DNA from: Lacisediminihabitans profunda | Lineage (GTDB): Bacteria; Actinomycetota; Actinomycetes; Actinomycetales; Microbacteriaceae | Reading direction: 5' to 3' | Length of the DNA: 64,000 nucleotides | Assembly: GCF_008040105.1 (NCBI RefSeq) | Contig: NZ_VRMG01000003.1 | Location: 62,001 to 126,000, forward strand | In this document: piece after piece, positions 8,273 through 16,328 of the stretch | Numbering within the stretch: the first letter of the stretch is position 1 | Layout: every line of letters starts with the position of its first letter | The notes under the pieces: generated by a model | Told to the model about the DNA's origin: nothing | Database searches by the model: none | What the model saw: only the letters and a program-made list of their open reading frames with translations | Made by a program: the position numbers and the translations under genes

Positions 8273-9014
8273 CGCCGAGTTTGAGGTCGATGCTTCGCTG
8301 GACGCTCGCGGCGCCGGTGCCAGACACGATGATCTTCTGAAGTCGGTCGGCGGCCTGGGTGGCGAGACTCTCAAGTTGTGGTGCGGCCAGGCGTCGCGAA
8401 TTCGACTGCGGAGCGGGGGCGAGACTGGCGGCCAGTTCGGTCTGGATCTGGTCGATCAGCGCGTGAGCCTGGGCGGAGAGCTCTCGGCGGGTGCCCCCCG
8501 CGATCACGAACTGGATGGCCGCCGCCGACGTGGAACACCCGGTGCAGGCCACGTTGAGGGCGAGGGCACGGTTGTTCACGGTGATGGGCTGGGCTCGGCG
8601 AACCACAACGAGCTGCACCGACACCGACGAGGCACCGCAGCTGGCGCAACTCGACCAGGCGGTGGCCGTGTTGTCGGCGAGAGCCGGACCCGAACCGTCG
8701 AAGTAGACGACCTGGAAGGTGGTGGCTGTGCCCTGGCAGCCGTCGCAATTGCTCGTCGCGACCGCCGATGCCACCGATTTCGGCGCGTTCCGGCCGGCGT
8801 GCGCCGTGGCATCGACCCGATCGGCCGCCGTCGGCTGGGCCGCGGTGGGAATCGCGGACGACGCGGTGTCGAAGCGGCCAACCCCCACGAGGCGGTCGAC
8901 ATCGGTGTGACCCGAGCCCTCGGCGGCGGTGGGGCCCGCGATCATCCCCACCAGAAGCGCGCCGGTCAGGAGAGAAACCATGCCGGCGGTGGTGATCAGT
9001 TTCCTGGGAAGCAT
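8268..9014 (-). CDS. Exported protein with three CxxC repeats
   Basis: A 248-residue protein with an N-terminal signal peptide (hydrophobic residues 10-26, likely cleavage near AAEG at 30-33). Residues 88-172 hold three repeats with CxxC pairs at 90/93, 123/126 and 157/160, each followed by a Gln exactly 11 residues after the first Cys, giving a 33-34-residue period. Two repeats end in NxAxA strands (NTATAW, NRALALN), echoing the NLALAIN and NSSMAIN strands of the neighbouring peptides. The C-terminus is helical and Ala-rich. The Cys pairs could bind metal, form disulfides or take part in cross-links. Function unknown; it may be the surface partner or scaffold of the small peptides (inference). 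Confidence 0.8.
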   Translation of the reverse strand: MLPRKLITTAGMVSLLTGALLVGMIAGPTAAEGSGHTDVDRLVGVGRFDTASSAIPTAAQPTAADRVDATAHAGRNAPKSVASAVATSNCDGCQGTATTFQVVYFDGSGPALADNTATAWSSCASCGASSVSVQLVVVRRAQPITVNNRALALNVACTGCSTSAAAIQFVIAGGTRRELSAQAHALIDQIQTELAASLAPAPQSNSRRLAAPQLESLATQAADRLQKIIVSGTGAASVQRSIDLKLGG

Positions 9015-9080
9015 TCCTGTGCCTCAATTCCTGTTCGGTCGTGCCTGGATCGTGCGATGGGACTGATGCGCGGGGGCGCC

Positions 9081-9803
9081 TCAGCGCCGGGCGTGCCGAC
9101 TGGTGAGGACGCCGTCGAGGAGCTCCGCGAACCGCGGGGATGGCGCGATGCTCATCTCCTCGAGGAGTCGCTCCTCGAGCGAATGGTAGAGGCGCATGGC
9201 GGCGGCGCTGTTGCCCAGGGCCAGGTGGCAGCGCGCCAGGAGCAGGTGGGAACTCTCGCGGAGCGGTTCGATCTCGACGGCTGCGCTCGCCGCATCCAGC
9301 GCCCGGCCGATGTCTGCGATGGCGAGGTAGTGCTCCGCGAGGGTCTCGAGCGCGAGGAGCCGCTGGGAGTCCAGCCGCTCTCGTTCGAACAGCACCCAGT
9401 CCTCGTACCAGTCCGGCAGGAGGTCGGCACCCCGGAGATCGTGGATGGCATCGACGCCAACGGAGTGGAGCCTGTCGATCTCGGCGATGGTCCGGCGCAC
9501 CCGGTTCACATCGACGACGACGGACGGATCCAGGGCCAGCGGGTTGGATGAGGGGTGGAGGAGCCCGGGCTGCTGGTGGGTGATCGCGTGCAGGCTGGCC
9601 CGGAGGCTACCGGCCGCCTGCGACTCGGAGCAATCCGGCCAGAGGAGGTTGGCGAAGTAGGTTCTGGAGCGGGTGCCGGCCAGTGCGAGCGCGGTGATGA
9701 GGCGTTGTTGCCGGCTGCTCACGCTGGCGGCCTCGCCGTCGAGACTCAACTGCCAGCAGTTGAGTAGGGTGAGCTCCCAACTCGGTGCAGCACGTGCTAT
9801 CAC
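9081..9803 (-). CDS. SARP-type regulator (winged helix plus BTAD domain)
   Basis: A 240-residue protein of the AfsR/DnrI (SARP) family. An OmpR-like winged helix occupies about residues 8-95, with the family-like segment YFANLLWPDCSESQAAGSLRASLHAI reduced here to key features: LLWPD, then a Ser-Leu-Arg helix. A helical bacterial transcriptional activation (BTAD) domain follows at about 100-235. It has no NTPase or TPR extension, like pathway-specific activators of secondary metabolism. First gene of the locus, with its own promoter at 9889-9917. Heptamers with 11-bp spacing upstream of the peptide genes are the expected target. No other biosynthetic cluster lies nearby, so its regulon is probably this locus. 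Confidence 0.85.
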   Translation of the reverse strand: MIARAAPSWELTLLNCWQLSLDGEAASVSSRQQRLITALALAGTRSRTYFANLLWPDCSESQAAGSLRASLHAITHQQPGLLHPSSNPLALDPSVVVDVNRVRRTIAEIDRLHSVGVDAIHDLRGADLLPDWYEDWVLFERERLDSQRLLALETLAEHYLAIADIGRALDAASAAVEIEPLRESSHLLLARCHLALGNSAAAMRLYHSLEERLLEEMSIAPSPRFAELLDGVLTSRHARR

Positions 9804-9888
9804 AGCCAGTCTCCTTCGCTACCGCGAATGACGGACGGGGCACAGAGTCGGCGCTGTCGGGTTGGCAGACTGTTCTGCGCACGGCAAC

Positions 9889-9917
9889 ACTATGGCTAGA
9901 TCGCCTCAGTTTGTCAA
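9889..9917 (-). promoter_or_regulatory. Sigma-70-like promoter of the SARP gene
   Basis: The minus strand carries a perfect -35 TTGACA (9917-9912), a 17-bp spacer and a -10 CATAGT (9894-9889, four of six consensus bases). Transcription would start near 9882, leaving a leader of roughly 80 bases before the ATG at 9803. Such a consensus -35 is uncommon in this GC-rich sequence. Confidence 0.65.
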
Positions 9918-9925
9918 TGGTGAAA

Positions 9926-10165
9926 CTAGTCGCGCGCGCGCTCCGGCTTGGCCGTGGCCGGTTCCGCGGGGTGGGAAAGCCAGTCACGGACGGCATTCAG
10001 AACCTGTTCGGGGTCCGTGGCGAAGACGACCGAGGGCTCGATGTTGGGCAGCTCTTCCATCGTCACCCTCGCCCGGAAGCCATGGTCGCTGTGAGGTTCC
10101 GACCACACGCGAACGACCATCGTGCGCCAGGACGAACCGTCGTCCCCACCATTCCTGCTGTCCAT
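9926..10165 (-). CDS. Small hypothetical protein (79 aa)
   Basis: A 79-residue soluble protein without a signal peptide. After a polar, Gly/Ser-rich start the core reads as a beta-rich segment (MVVRVWSEP, FRARVTMEEL) followed by an amphipathic helix (ATDPEQVLNAVRDWL), and the tail is Ala/Pro/Arg-rich. Codon use matches the neighbours, and the ATG at 10165 is preceded by a GGGGCG run. An internal ATG at 10120 would give a 64-residue form. I recognise no family. It ends 9 bases before the -35 of the SARP promoter and does not look functionally tied to that locus. Confidence 0.6.
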   Translation of the reverse strand: MDSRNGGDDGSSWRTMVVRVWSEPHSDHGFRARVTMEELPNIEPSVVFATDPEQVLNAVRDWLSHPAEPATAKPERARD

Positions 10166-10347
10166 TCGGTCACGCCCCGCTGTGTCGTGGCATCAAATCT
10201 ACGGCGGAGGGCCTCCACCGCCTATGCCCCCGAAGAAGCGCCCCTCGGTCGGGTGCCACGGGTCGACGGGCTGCGCAGCGACGAATCATGCCCACCGCCC
10301 GACTCGGATCGTTGAGGGAGTCGCCCATCCCGCGTACTGTGGCAAAC

Positions 10348-11181
10348 ATGGCCGGGTCAAAGAAGACGAAGAAGAAGCCCTCGGCTCGGCGAGTGGCGAG
10401 GCAGGCCTACGAGGCCGAGCTCGAGCGACTGCAGATCGAGCTCGTGAGCATGCAGCAGTGGGTCAACGCCACGGGCGCGCGCGTGGTCGTGGTGTTCGAG
10501 GGCCGCGACGCCGCGGGCAAGGGCGGCGCCATCAAGCGCATCATGCAGTACCTCAACCCGCGGACTGCCCGGGTCGTGGCGCTCCCCATGCCGAGTGAGC
10601 GGGAACGCGGACAGTGGTACTTCCAGCGCTACATCGAGCGGCTTCCGACGGCCGGTGAGATCGTGCTCTACGACCGGTCCTGGTACAACCGAGCGGGTGT
10701 CGAGCACGTCATGGGCTACTGCACTCCGCAGCAGTACGAGCTCTTCCTCCAGCAGGCGCCGGACTTCGAACGAATGATCGTCGCCGACGGGATCATCCTG
10801 ATCAAGTACTGGTTCTCGGTCTCAGACGCAGAGCAGGAGGCGAGATTCAAGTCGCGGCTCAACGACCCGATGCGGCGTTGGAAGCTCTCCGAAACAGACC
10901 TGCTGTCGATCAGCCGGTGGGAGGACTACTCCCGGGCGAAGGACGAGATGTTCGCGTACACCGACATCCCGGAGGCACCGTGGTGGACGATCGAGAGCGA
11001 CGACAAGCGATCGGCGCGGCTCAACGCCATCAACCATCTCCTCGGCCAGGTGCCGTACGAGTCGCTGGAGCCGGAGAGCGTGGAGATCCCGCCTCGACCA
11101 CGCGCCGACGACTACGAGCGTCCGCCCCGTGAGCTGCACCGGCACGTTCCGGATCACGCGGAGACTCTGCGCGCCACCTGA
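10348..11181 (+). CDS. ppk2: Polyphosphate kinase 2 (PPK2 family)
   Basis: Transfers phosphate between polyphosphate and nucleoside diphosphates. The 277-residue protein has a Lys-rich start, the PPK2 Walker A EGRDAAGKGGAIKR (about residues 51-64), the Walker B-like VLYDRSWYNRAGVE and a lid region with RFKSRLNDPMRRWKLS. The motif set resembles the one-domain class that phosphorylates ADP or GDP. ATG 10348 was chosen because upstream in-frame codons lack family character. A different PPK2 subtype occurs at 48439. The last 28 bases overlap the convergent membrane-protein gene. Confidence 0.93.
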   Translation: MAGSKKTKKKPSARRVARQAYEAELERLQIELVSMQQWVNATGARVVVVFEGRDAAGKGGAIKRIMQYLNPRTARVVALPMPSERERGQWYFQRYIERLPTAGEIVLYDRSWYNRAGVEHVMGYCTPQQYELFLQQAPDFERMIVADGIILIKYWFSVSDAEQEARFKSRLNDPMRRWKLSETDLLSISRWEDYSRAKDEMFAYTDIPEAPWWTIESDDKRSARLNAINHLLGQVPYESLEPESVEIPPRPRADDYERPPRELHRHVPDHAETLRAT

Positions 11182-11621
11182 CCGGGGTCCTGGCTCGTTC
11201 GGCGAGCGCCCGGCCGGCCGACGATCAGCCCGACGAGAGCGAGAACGGCCCCCACCCCCTCGACGACGGTCGTGAGAGTCTTCTCGAAGAACCAGATCGG
11301 CTCGTACATCGAGGGGATCGGGCCGATCGCCGGCAGTCGAACCAGGCTCGAGATCAGCACGGCGGCGAGGGCGCTGGCCGTGACGACCAGGGCGAGGAAG
11401 TAGGCCGGGCGGCTGCCCCGGATCAGCACGTACAGGGCGACCAGCACGGCGGCGGCCGACTCCAGATAGAACAGGTTCCCCTGCCCGATCCCGCCCGGAT
11501 TCGCGAGCTGGTAACCCGGCGCCAGCAGGATGTGCACCGCCGCGTCGGTGACTAGTGCGGCGGCGACCAGCAGGCGGAGCACGCCATCCGCGACCCGCGA
11601 TCCCGCGCCGCGCCCGCTCAC
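11154..11621 (-). CDS. Four-helix integral membrane protein
   Basis: A 155-residue protein with about four hydrophobic helices: near residues 9-28 (VLRLLVAAALVTDAAVHI), 40-60, 64-88 and 110-130. A short Arg-rich tail follows. GTG start at 11621 overlaps the stop of the cupredoxin gene as GTGA, so the two are translationally coupled and probably act together at the membrane. It resembles small uncharacterised actinobacterial membrane proteins with a His in the first helix and Tyr/Phe near the second. Function unknown; its partner suggests a link to copper or redox chemistry (inference). Confidence 0.7.
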   Translation of the reverse strand: MSGRGAGSRVADGVLRLLVAAALVTDAAVHILLAPGYQLANPGGIGQGNLFYLESAAAVLVALYVLIRGSRPAYFLALVVTASALAAVLISSLVRLPAIGPIPSMYEPIWFFEKTLTTVVEGVGAVLALVGLIVGRPGARRTSQDPGQVARRVSA

Positions 11622-12010
11622 TTCACGACCAGAGTGGCGTGCATGTTTCGGTGGAACGTGCAATGGAAGGCGAAGCTGCCCGGGGTCGACGGCGCGGTGA
11701 ACGTCGCCGTCGCACCGCCCTGGATAGTCACGTCGAATGACGCGCCGTCGTCCGAGGTGACCGTGTGCGCCTGGCTGTCCGTGTTCGTCACCGTCACGGT
11801 CGCGCCCGGCGCCACCGAGGCCGGCGCCATGAAGGTGAAGTCCTTGATGAGGATGGCGTCGGCCGACGTGGACGCCGACGCCGAAGCGCTCGCGGCGGGC
11901 GGCTGGCTGGTGCCCGACGACGGGCTCGTGCTGCCGCCGGACGAGCATCCGGCCACCAACAGCAGGATCGCCGCCGCTGCCGCAATGATCGCAGTCCTGT
12001 AGGTCTTCAT
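11618..12010 (-). CDS. Cupredoxin-like lipoprotein
   Basis: A 130-residue exported copper protein. It has a lipoprotein signal peptide ending LLVAGC (lipid Cys at 22), a Ser/Ala/Pro-rich linker to about residue 50 and a plastocyanin-like domain at 52-130. Type-1 copper ligands are visible: His in SQAHTVTS (82), Cys in FHCTF (117), His (120) and Met (123) in HRNMH. It would carry electrons or bind copper at the outer face of the membrane. The stop overlaps the GTG of the four-helix membrane protein. ATG 12010 was chosen for the clean MKTYRTAII signal start; longer upstream reading is a shadow. Confidence 0.9.
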   Translation of the reverse strand: MKTYRTAIIAAAAAILLLVAGCSSGGSTSPSSGTSQPPAASASASASTSADAILIKDFTFMAPASVAPGATVTVTNTDSQAHTVTSDDGASFDVTIQGGATATFTAPSTPGSFAFHCTFHRNMHATLVVK

Positions 12011-12093
12011 ATCCTTCGACTCCCAACCCGGGCGGTGAGGCACGCGCTCCCGATTGACTGTTAAACGACGGCCGGGGGCATCCGGTTCACCGG

Positions 12094-12123
12094 CACTATC
12101 CGTGCAGCACCCCGCCGATAGTG
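12094..12123. promoter_or_regulatory. Inverted repeat CACTATC / GATAGTG upstream of psuG
   Basis: Perfect 7-bp arms (12094-12100 and 12117-12123) separated by 16 bp, ending 8 bases before the psuG start. GATAGT could also serve as a weak -10. The same hexamer recurs inside the operon. A regulator site is possible; no regulator gene is adjacent. Confidence 0.45.
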
Positions 12124-12131
12124 TGGTGCCT

Positions 12132-13049
12132 ATGACCACGCCCTTCATCGTCTCGACCGAGGTCTCCGCGGCGCTCGCCGCCGGCTCCCCCGTCGTGGCC
12201 CTCGAGTCCACGATCATTTCGCACGGGCTGCCGCGTCCCCGCAACCACGAGGCGGCGAAGGAGTTCGAACGGATTCTGCGTGACGCCGGCGTGACGCCGG
12301 CGACGATTGCGGTGCTCGACGGCGTGCCGCGCATCGGGCTGGATGCGGACGGCGTCCGCCGCATCGCCGAGGAGGACCTGGCGAAGGCCAGCGTGCGCGA
12401 CCTGCCCGTGCTCGCCGCGACCGGAGCGTCCGGGGCCACCACGGTCGCGGCCACCGCCCACCTCGCCTCCCTCGCCGGCGTGCGGGTGTTCGCCACCGGC
12501 GGTCTCGGCGGTGTGCACCGGGGAGCCAGCCACACCTTCGATGAGTCCGCCGACCTGTCGACGCTCGCGGTGACCCCCGTCACGGTGGTGAGCGCCGGCG
12601 TCAAGTCGGTGCTCGACATCGCGGCGACGCTCGAGCGGCTCGAGACGCTCAGCGTGCCGGTCGTGGGCTTCCGCACCACCGTCTTCCCGAGCTTCTGGCT
12701 CACCGAATCCGCCCACGAGCTCGACTGGTCGGTGGACTCCGCCGCCCAGGTCGCGGCGATCATGCGCAGCCAGGACGCGCTCGGCCACGGCCAGGGGATC
12801 GTCGTGGCCAACCCCATCCCGCGTGAGCAGCAGTGGGATCCGACCGAGCACGACCGGGTGCTCTCCGAGGCCCTCGCCGCCGCGGACGCCGCGGGCATCC
12901 ACGGCAAGGCGGTGACGCCGTTCCTGCTCGGCTTCATCGTCACCGCCTCGGAGGGTCGGAGCCTCGAGGTCAACCTCGATCTGGCGCGCAACAACGTGCG
13001 GCTCGCCGCGGAGATCGCGATCGAATGGGCACTGGGCGCCCGTGCCTGA
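12132..13049 (+). CDS. psuG: Pseudouridine-5'-phosphate glycosidase
   Basis: Cleaves pseudouridine 5'-phosphate to uracil and ribose 5-phosphate (reversibly), the second step of pseudouridine breakdown. The 305-residue protein shows the family landmarks VALESTIISHGLPRP near residue 25, EEDLAKASVRDLP, the ATGGLGGVHRGA loop and VVSAGVKSVLDIAATLERLET with the catalytic Lys region. ATG 12132 was chosen; it gives the usual family N-terminus. Its last 8 bases overlap the kinase gene, so the pair forms an operon that feeds uracil to upp at 25402. Confidence 0.95.
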   Translation: MTTPFIVSTEVSAALAAGSPVVALESTIISHGLPRPRNHEAAKEFERILRDAGVTPATIAVLDGVPRIGLDADGVRRIAEEDLAKASVRDLPVLAATGASGATTVAATAHLASLAGVRVFATGGLGGVHRGASHTFDESADLSTLAVTPVTVVSAGVKSVLDIAATLERLETLSVPVVGFRTTVFPSFWLTESAHELDWSVDSAAQVAAIMRSQDALGHGQGIVVANPIPREQQWDPTEHDRVLSEALAAADAAGIHGKAVTPFLLGFIVTASEGRSLEVNLDLARNNVRLAAEIAIEWALGARA

Positions 13050-13944
13050 GCGACGGCGGATCGTCGTGTTCGGCGACGTGATCGACGACGTCGTGGTCGT
13101 GCCGCGCGGCCCCATCCGTGCGGACACCGACACCGCCTCCTCGATCCGCCGTCGCGCCGGCGGGTCGGCAGCCAACACCGCGGCCTGGCTGGGAAGGCTC
13201 GGCGCCGCCGTGGACTTCGTCGGGATGGTCGGCGTCGACGACCTCGAGCGCCACCGGGAGTTGCTCGCCCGCTCGGGCGTCACCCCGCACCTCACCGGCC
13301 ACCCCGACCTGCCGACCGGGTCGATAGTGGTGATCGTCGACGGGGAGCAGCGCACCATGCTCACCGAGACCGGGGCGAACGCCGCGATGACGCCGGATGC
13401 CGTCGCCGACGACCTGCTCGACGCCGCGGCGATAGTTCACTTCACCGGTTACAGCCTGTTCGGTAGACCGGACGACACCGCGCTGCGGTCCCTCATCGCG
13501 CGGGCGAAGGCTCGCGGGGTCCTCGTTTCCGTGGACCCCGGTTCGGCCGGATTCCTTGCCGACTTCGGCGCCCAGCGGTTTCTCTCCGCCGTCGCCGGGG
13601 CGGACGTGCTCTTCCCGAGCCTCGACGAGGGCCGCGCCCTGACCGGGCTGGCCACCCCGGAGGAGATCGTCGCCCGGCTCGCCGAGGACTTCGCGGTCGT
13701 GGTTCTCACCCTCGGCACCGACGGGGTGCTGGTCGCGCAGAACCCCGGCGAGAACATGGTCACCGAACCCATCAGGATCGACGCGATCGACACCGAGATA
13801 GTGGACCCGACGGGGGCCGGAGATGCGTTCGCGGCCGGCTTCCTCGACCAGTGGGTTCGCACGGGGGACGCCGCCGGCGCGGCCCGCGCCGGTGTGCTCG
13901 CCGGTGCGCGAGCGGTCGCGACTATCGGCGGTCGCCCCGCCTGA
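13042..13944 (+). CDS. psuK: PfkB-family sugar kinase, probably pseudouridine kinase
   Basis: A 300-residue ribokinase-like enzyme with an N-terminal GGSAANTAAWLGRLG substrate-side motif and the C-terminal PfkB signature DPTGAGDAFAAGF carrying the catalytic Asp. Overlap with psuG strongly suggests it phosphorylates pseudouridine to pseudouridine 5'-phosphate, the PsuG substrate; the sequence alone would also allow another nucleoside or sugar. GTG start at 13042. It uses the rare Ile codon ATA three times, each within GATAGT, unlike most genes here. Its end overlaps the convergent photolyase gene by 23 bases. Confidence 0.82.
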   Translation: MPERRRIVVFGDVIDDVVVVPRGPIRADTDTASSIRRRAGGSAANTAAWLGRLGAAVDFVGMVGVDDLERHRELLARSGVTPHLTGHPDLPTGSIVVIVDGEQRTMLTETGANAAMTPDAVADDLLDAAAIVHFTGYSLFGRPDDTALRSLIARAKARGVLVSVDPGSAGFLADFGAQRFLSAVAGADVLFPSLDEGRALTGLATPEEIVARLAEDFAVVVLTLGTDGVLVAQNPGENMVTEPIRIDAIDTEIVDPTGAGDAFAAGFLDQWVRTGDAAGAARAGVLAGARAVATIGGRPA

Positions 13945-15307
13945 CGAAGTCGTAGGCCTCGAGCGCCTCGGCCCGGGAGGCCTTCACGTCGACGATCGGA
14001 TCGGGATACGCGTCGGTGCCGAGTTCGGGAAGGTAGCGCCGCTGGTAGTCGCCGCGGGGATCGAATCTGGCGGCCTGCAGCACCGGGTTGAAGACGCGAA
14101 AGTAGGGGGCGGCATCCGCACCCGAGCCGGCCACCCACTGCCAGTTGCCGGGGTTGCTCGCCTCGTCGGCGTCGACGAGGGTGTCCCAAAACCACTTCTC
14201 GCCCACCCGCCAGTCCACCAGCAGATTCTTCACCAGGAAGGATGCCACCACCATGCGTGCCCGGTTGTGCATGTAGCCCGTCTGCCAGAGTTCCCGCATT
14301 CCCGCGTCGACCAGCGGCACCCCGGTGCGGCCCTGCCGCCAGGCCTGGAGCACGGGCGGAGCCGGCGTCTCCCACGGGAAGGCATCGAACTCGCTGCGGA
14401 AGTTGCGCTCGTGCAGGTCGGGAAAGTGGAAGAGGATGTTCCAGTTGAACTCGCGCCAGCCCAGCTCGCTGAGGAACTTGCCGACGTTGCCCTCGGCGTC
14501 GGCGCTCAGGTCGCCGCGCTGGGTGCGCTGCCAGACCTGGAACGGGCTGATCTCCCCGAATCGCAGGTGCGGTGAGAGGCGCGAGGTGGAGTCCGTTCCC
14601 GGCTCGTCCCGGCCCTTCGCATAGTCGTCGAGCCCGTCGGTGACGAAGGAGTCCAGGCGATAGTGCGCGCCGGCCTCCCCGGGCGCCCACGCCTCTCGCA
14701 GCCCGCCGGCCCAGTCCGGGTGGGAGGGCAGGAGGGCCCAGTCCTCCAGATCGTCGCCGGCCACGCCCCCGACCCCGGGGATCGAAGCCGGTGCTTCGAC
14801 CGGATCGCGGGGCGCACCCTTCGCGAGGCAGGCCCGCCAGAACGGGGTGAACACCCGGAACGGATTGCCCTCGCCCGTGGTGACGGTCCACGGCTCGACG
14901 AGCAGATTCGCCTGGAAGCTCTGTACCTCGAGGCCTGCCTCGCGCAGCGTCGACTCGAGGGCGGCATCCACCCGTCGTTGTGGTCCGCCATAGCGGCGGT
15001 TCCAGAGCACCGCCCCGGCCCCGAGTTCGTCGACGAGCCGCGGCAGTTCGGTCTCGGCCGCACCGCGGCGAAGGAGGAGGGTGCCGCCCCGCTCCGCGAT
15101 ATCGGCGCCGAGGGCGGCGAGGCTGTGGTGCAACCACCATCGGCTGGCAGCACCGAGGGGACGGATGCCGGGGCTCACCTCATCGAGAAGGTAGAGCAGC
15201 GCCACGGGACGGCCCCGATCAACCGCGGCCCGGAGCGCCGGGTTGTCGGCCACCCTCAGGTCGTCCCGCAACCAGACGATGGTGGGGTGCTCTGACGTGC
15301 CGGTCAC
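13922..15307 (-). CDS. phr: Deoxyribodipyrimidine photolyase (cryptochrome/photolyase family)
   Basis: Repairs UV-induced pyrimidine dimers using light and FADH. The 461-residue protein starts with the Rossmann antenna-binding domain (TIVWLRDDLRVADNPAL), then the helical FAD domain with the signatures WREFNWNILFHFP, GMRELWQTGYMHNRARMVVASF and DADEASNPGNWQWVAG, which include the dimer-binding and electron-transfer Trp residues. GTG at 15307 gives the family start directly; longer upstream reading has no family character. Length is typical for class I CPD photolyases. Confidence 0.95.
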   Translation of the reverse strand: MTGTSEHPTIVWLRDDLRVADNPALRAAVDRGRPVALLYLLDEVSPGIRPLGAASRWWLHHSLAALGADIAERGGTLLLRRGAAETELPRLVDELGAGAVLWNRRYGGPQRRVDAALESTLREAGLEVQSFQANLLVEPWTVTTGEGNPFRVFTPFWRACLAKGAPRDPVEAPASIPGVGGVAGDDLEDWALLPSHPDWAGGLREAWAPGEAGAHYRLDSFVTDGLDDYAKGRDEPGTDSTSRLSPHLRFGEISPFQVWQRTQRGDLSADAEGNVGKFLSELGWREFNWNILFHFPDLHERNFRSEFDAFPWETPAPPVLQAWRQGRTGVPLVDAGMRELWQTGYMHNRARMVVASFLVKNLLVDWRVGEKWFWDTLVDADEASNPGNWQWVAGSGADAAPYFRVFNPVLQAARFDPRGDYQRRYLPELGTDAYPDPIVDVKASRAEALEAYDFVRRGDRR

Positions 15308-15379
15308 GTCCTCCACAGTACGGCGTCTCCGCCGAGGAGCCTCCACTGGACTACGGTGGGGGCGGGGAGGGGCGAATCG

Positions 15380-16300
15380 ATGACAATTTCGGCAGTGCGG
15401 GAACCGGCAGGGCCGTCGAGCGTGTCCGACCAGGCGAGGCTCCGCGCCGACAAGGTGCGCGTCGCCGCGCTCATCGAGCTGATCTCGCGAGAGCACAACA
15501 TCCGTTGCCTGGCCGCCGGCGGACCGATCTTCGCCCAGCTCGGACTGATCTCGCCCCGAGTGTCGCCCACAGCGACAGTGATCGTGGACCCCATGCACCA
15601 GCTCCAGCTCGTTCTGGCGCTCGAGGGCGAGGGGTGGTCGCGAGTGACGCAGTCGAACACCGGCGGACTGTTGCCTCCCGTCTTCACCCGGGTCGTGCAC
15701 CCACGACTGGTCTGTCCGCTCGACATCTACGACATCTTTCCCGGGTTCTATGCGCCGCCGGCCGAGGTCTTCGAACGACTGTGGTCGCGTCGAGCGACAC
15801 TGACCCTCGGGCGCACCGCGGTGTCGTCCCTGGATCGGGTGAGCACCGTCCTCGTCGCCGGTCACGACCAGCTCGGCTCACTCGCCCGTAACGAGCGTTC
15901 CGTGTCGAACATCGACTACTTCGTGTCGATGTTCCGCACGAGCCTGACGCCCCGGGAGCAGGAGGCATTCGTGCGGCTCGTCTCGGAGGTGGAGGGGATC
16001 GAGCCGTTGCGGCCGTTTCTGATGGCGATCGGCGTTCGCGTCGGGGAGATCACTCTGCCGAGCGTGGTGTACTGCCAGGCGCGACTCGGAATCGCGCATG
16101 TGAGCGACTCGTTGATCTTCGCGGTGTCCCTGTTCGAGGCACCGCCCGGGCGACGGTTCGCGGGCTTCCGCAGCATCTTTCGACGGCATCCGAAGCGGGT
16201 GATGCTGGCGCTTCTCGCTTCACCGCGATCGTTCGCGGTGGTCGCCGGCTCGCGAGCCCGCCACCGACGACAGCAGCTGGCGGCGCCGCCACAAGCGTAA
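15380..16300 (+). CDS. Nucleotidyltransferase-like protein (uncharacterised)
   Basis: A 306-residue soluble protein resembling the uncharacterised nucleotidyltransferase group (Pfam NTP_transf_5-like). It has an LAAGGPIFAQLG element, a TATVIVDPMHQLQLVLAL strand-helix, a CPLDIYDIFPGFYAPP loop where the acidic residues would sit, and a DRVSTVLVAGHDQL helix. This matches the group only loosely, so the assignment is tentative. The C-terminus is basic. ATG 15380 is preceded by GGGGAGGGG, better than GTG 15356. It stands alone, convergent with a MarR gene. The substrate is unknown. Confidence 0.65.
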   Translation: MTISAVREPAGPSSVSDQARLRADKVRVAALIELISREHNIRCLAAGGPIFAQLGLISPRVSPTATVIVDPMHQLQLVLALEGEGWSRVTQSNTGGLLPPVFTRVVHPRLVCPLDIYDIFPGFYAPPAEVFERLWSRRATLTLGRTAVSSLDRVSTVLVAGHDQLGSLARNERSVSNIDYFVSMFRTSLTPREQEAFVRLVSEVEGIEPLRPFLMAIGVRVGEITLPSVVYCQARLGIAHVSDSLIFAVSLFEAPPGRRFAGFRSIFRRHPKRVMLALLASPRSFAVVAGSRARHRRQQLAAPPQA

Positions 16301-16328
16301 GGCGGGCATCGATCCCGCGCCGCGGTCC

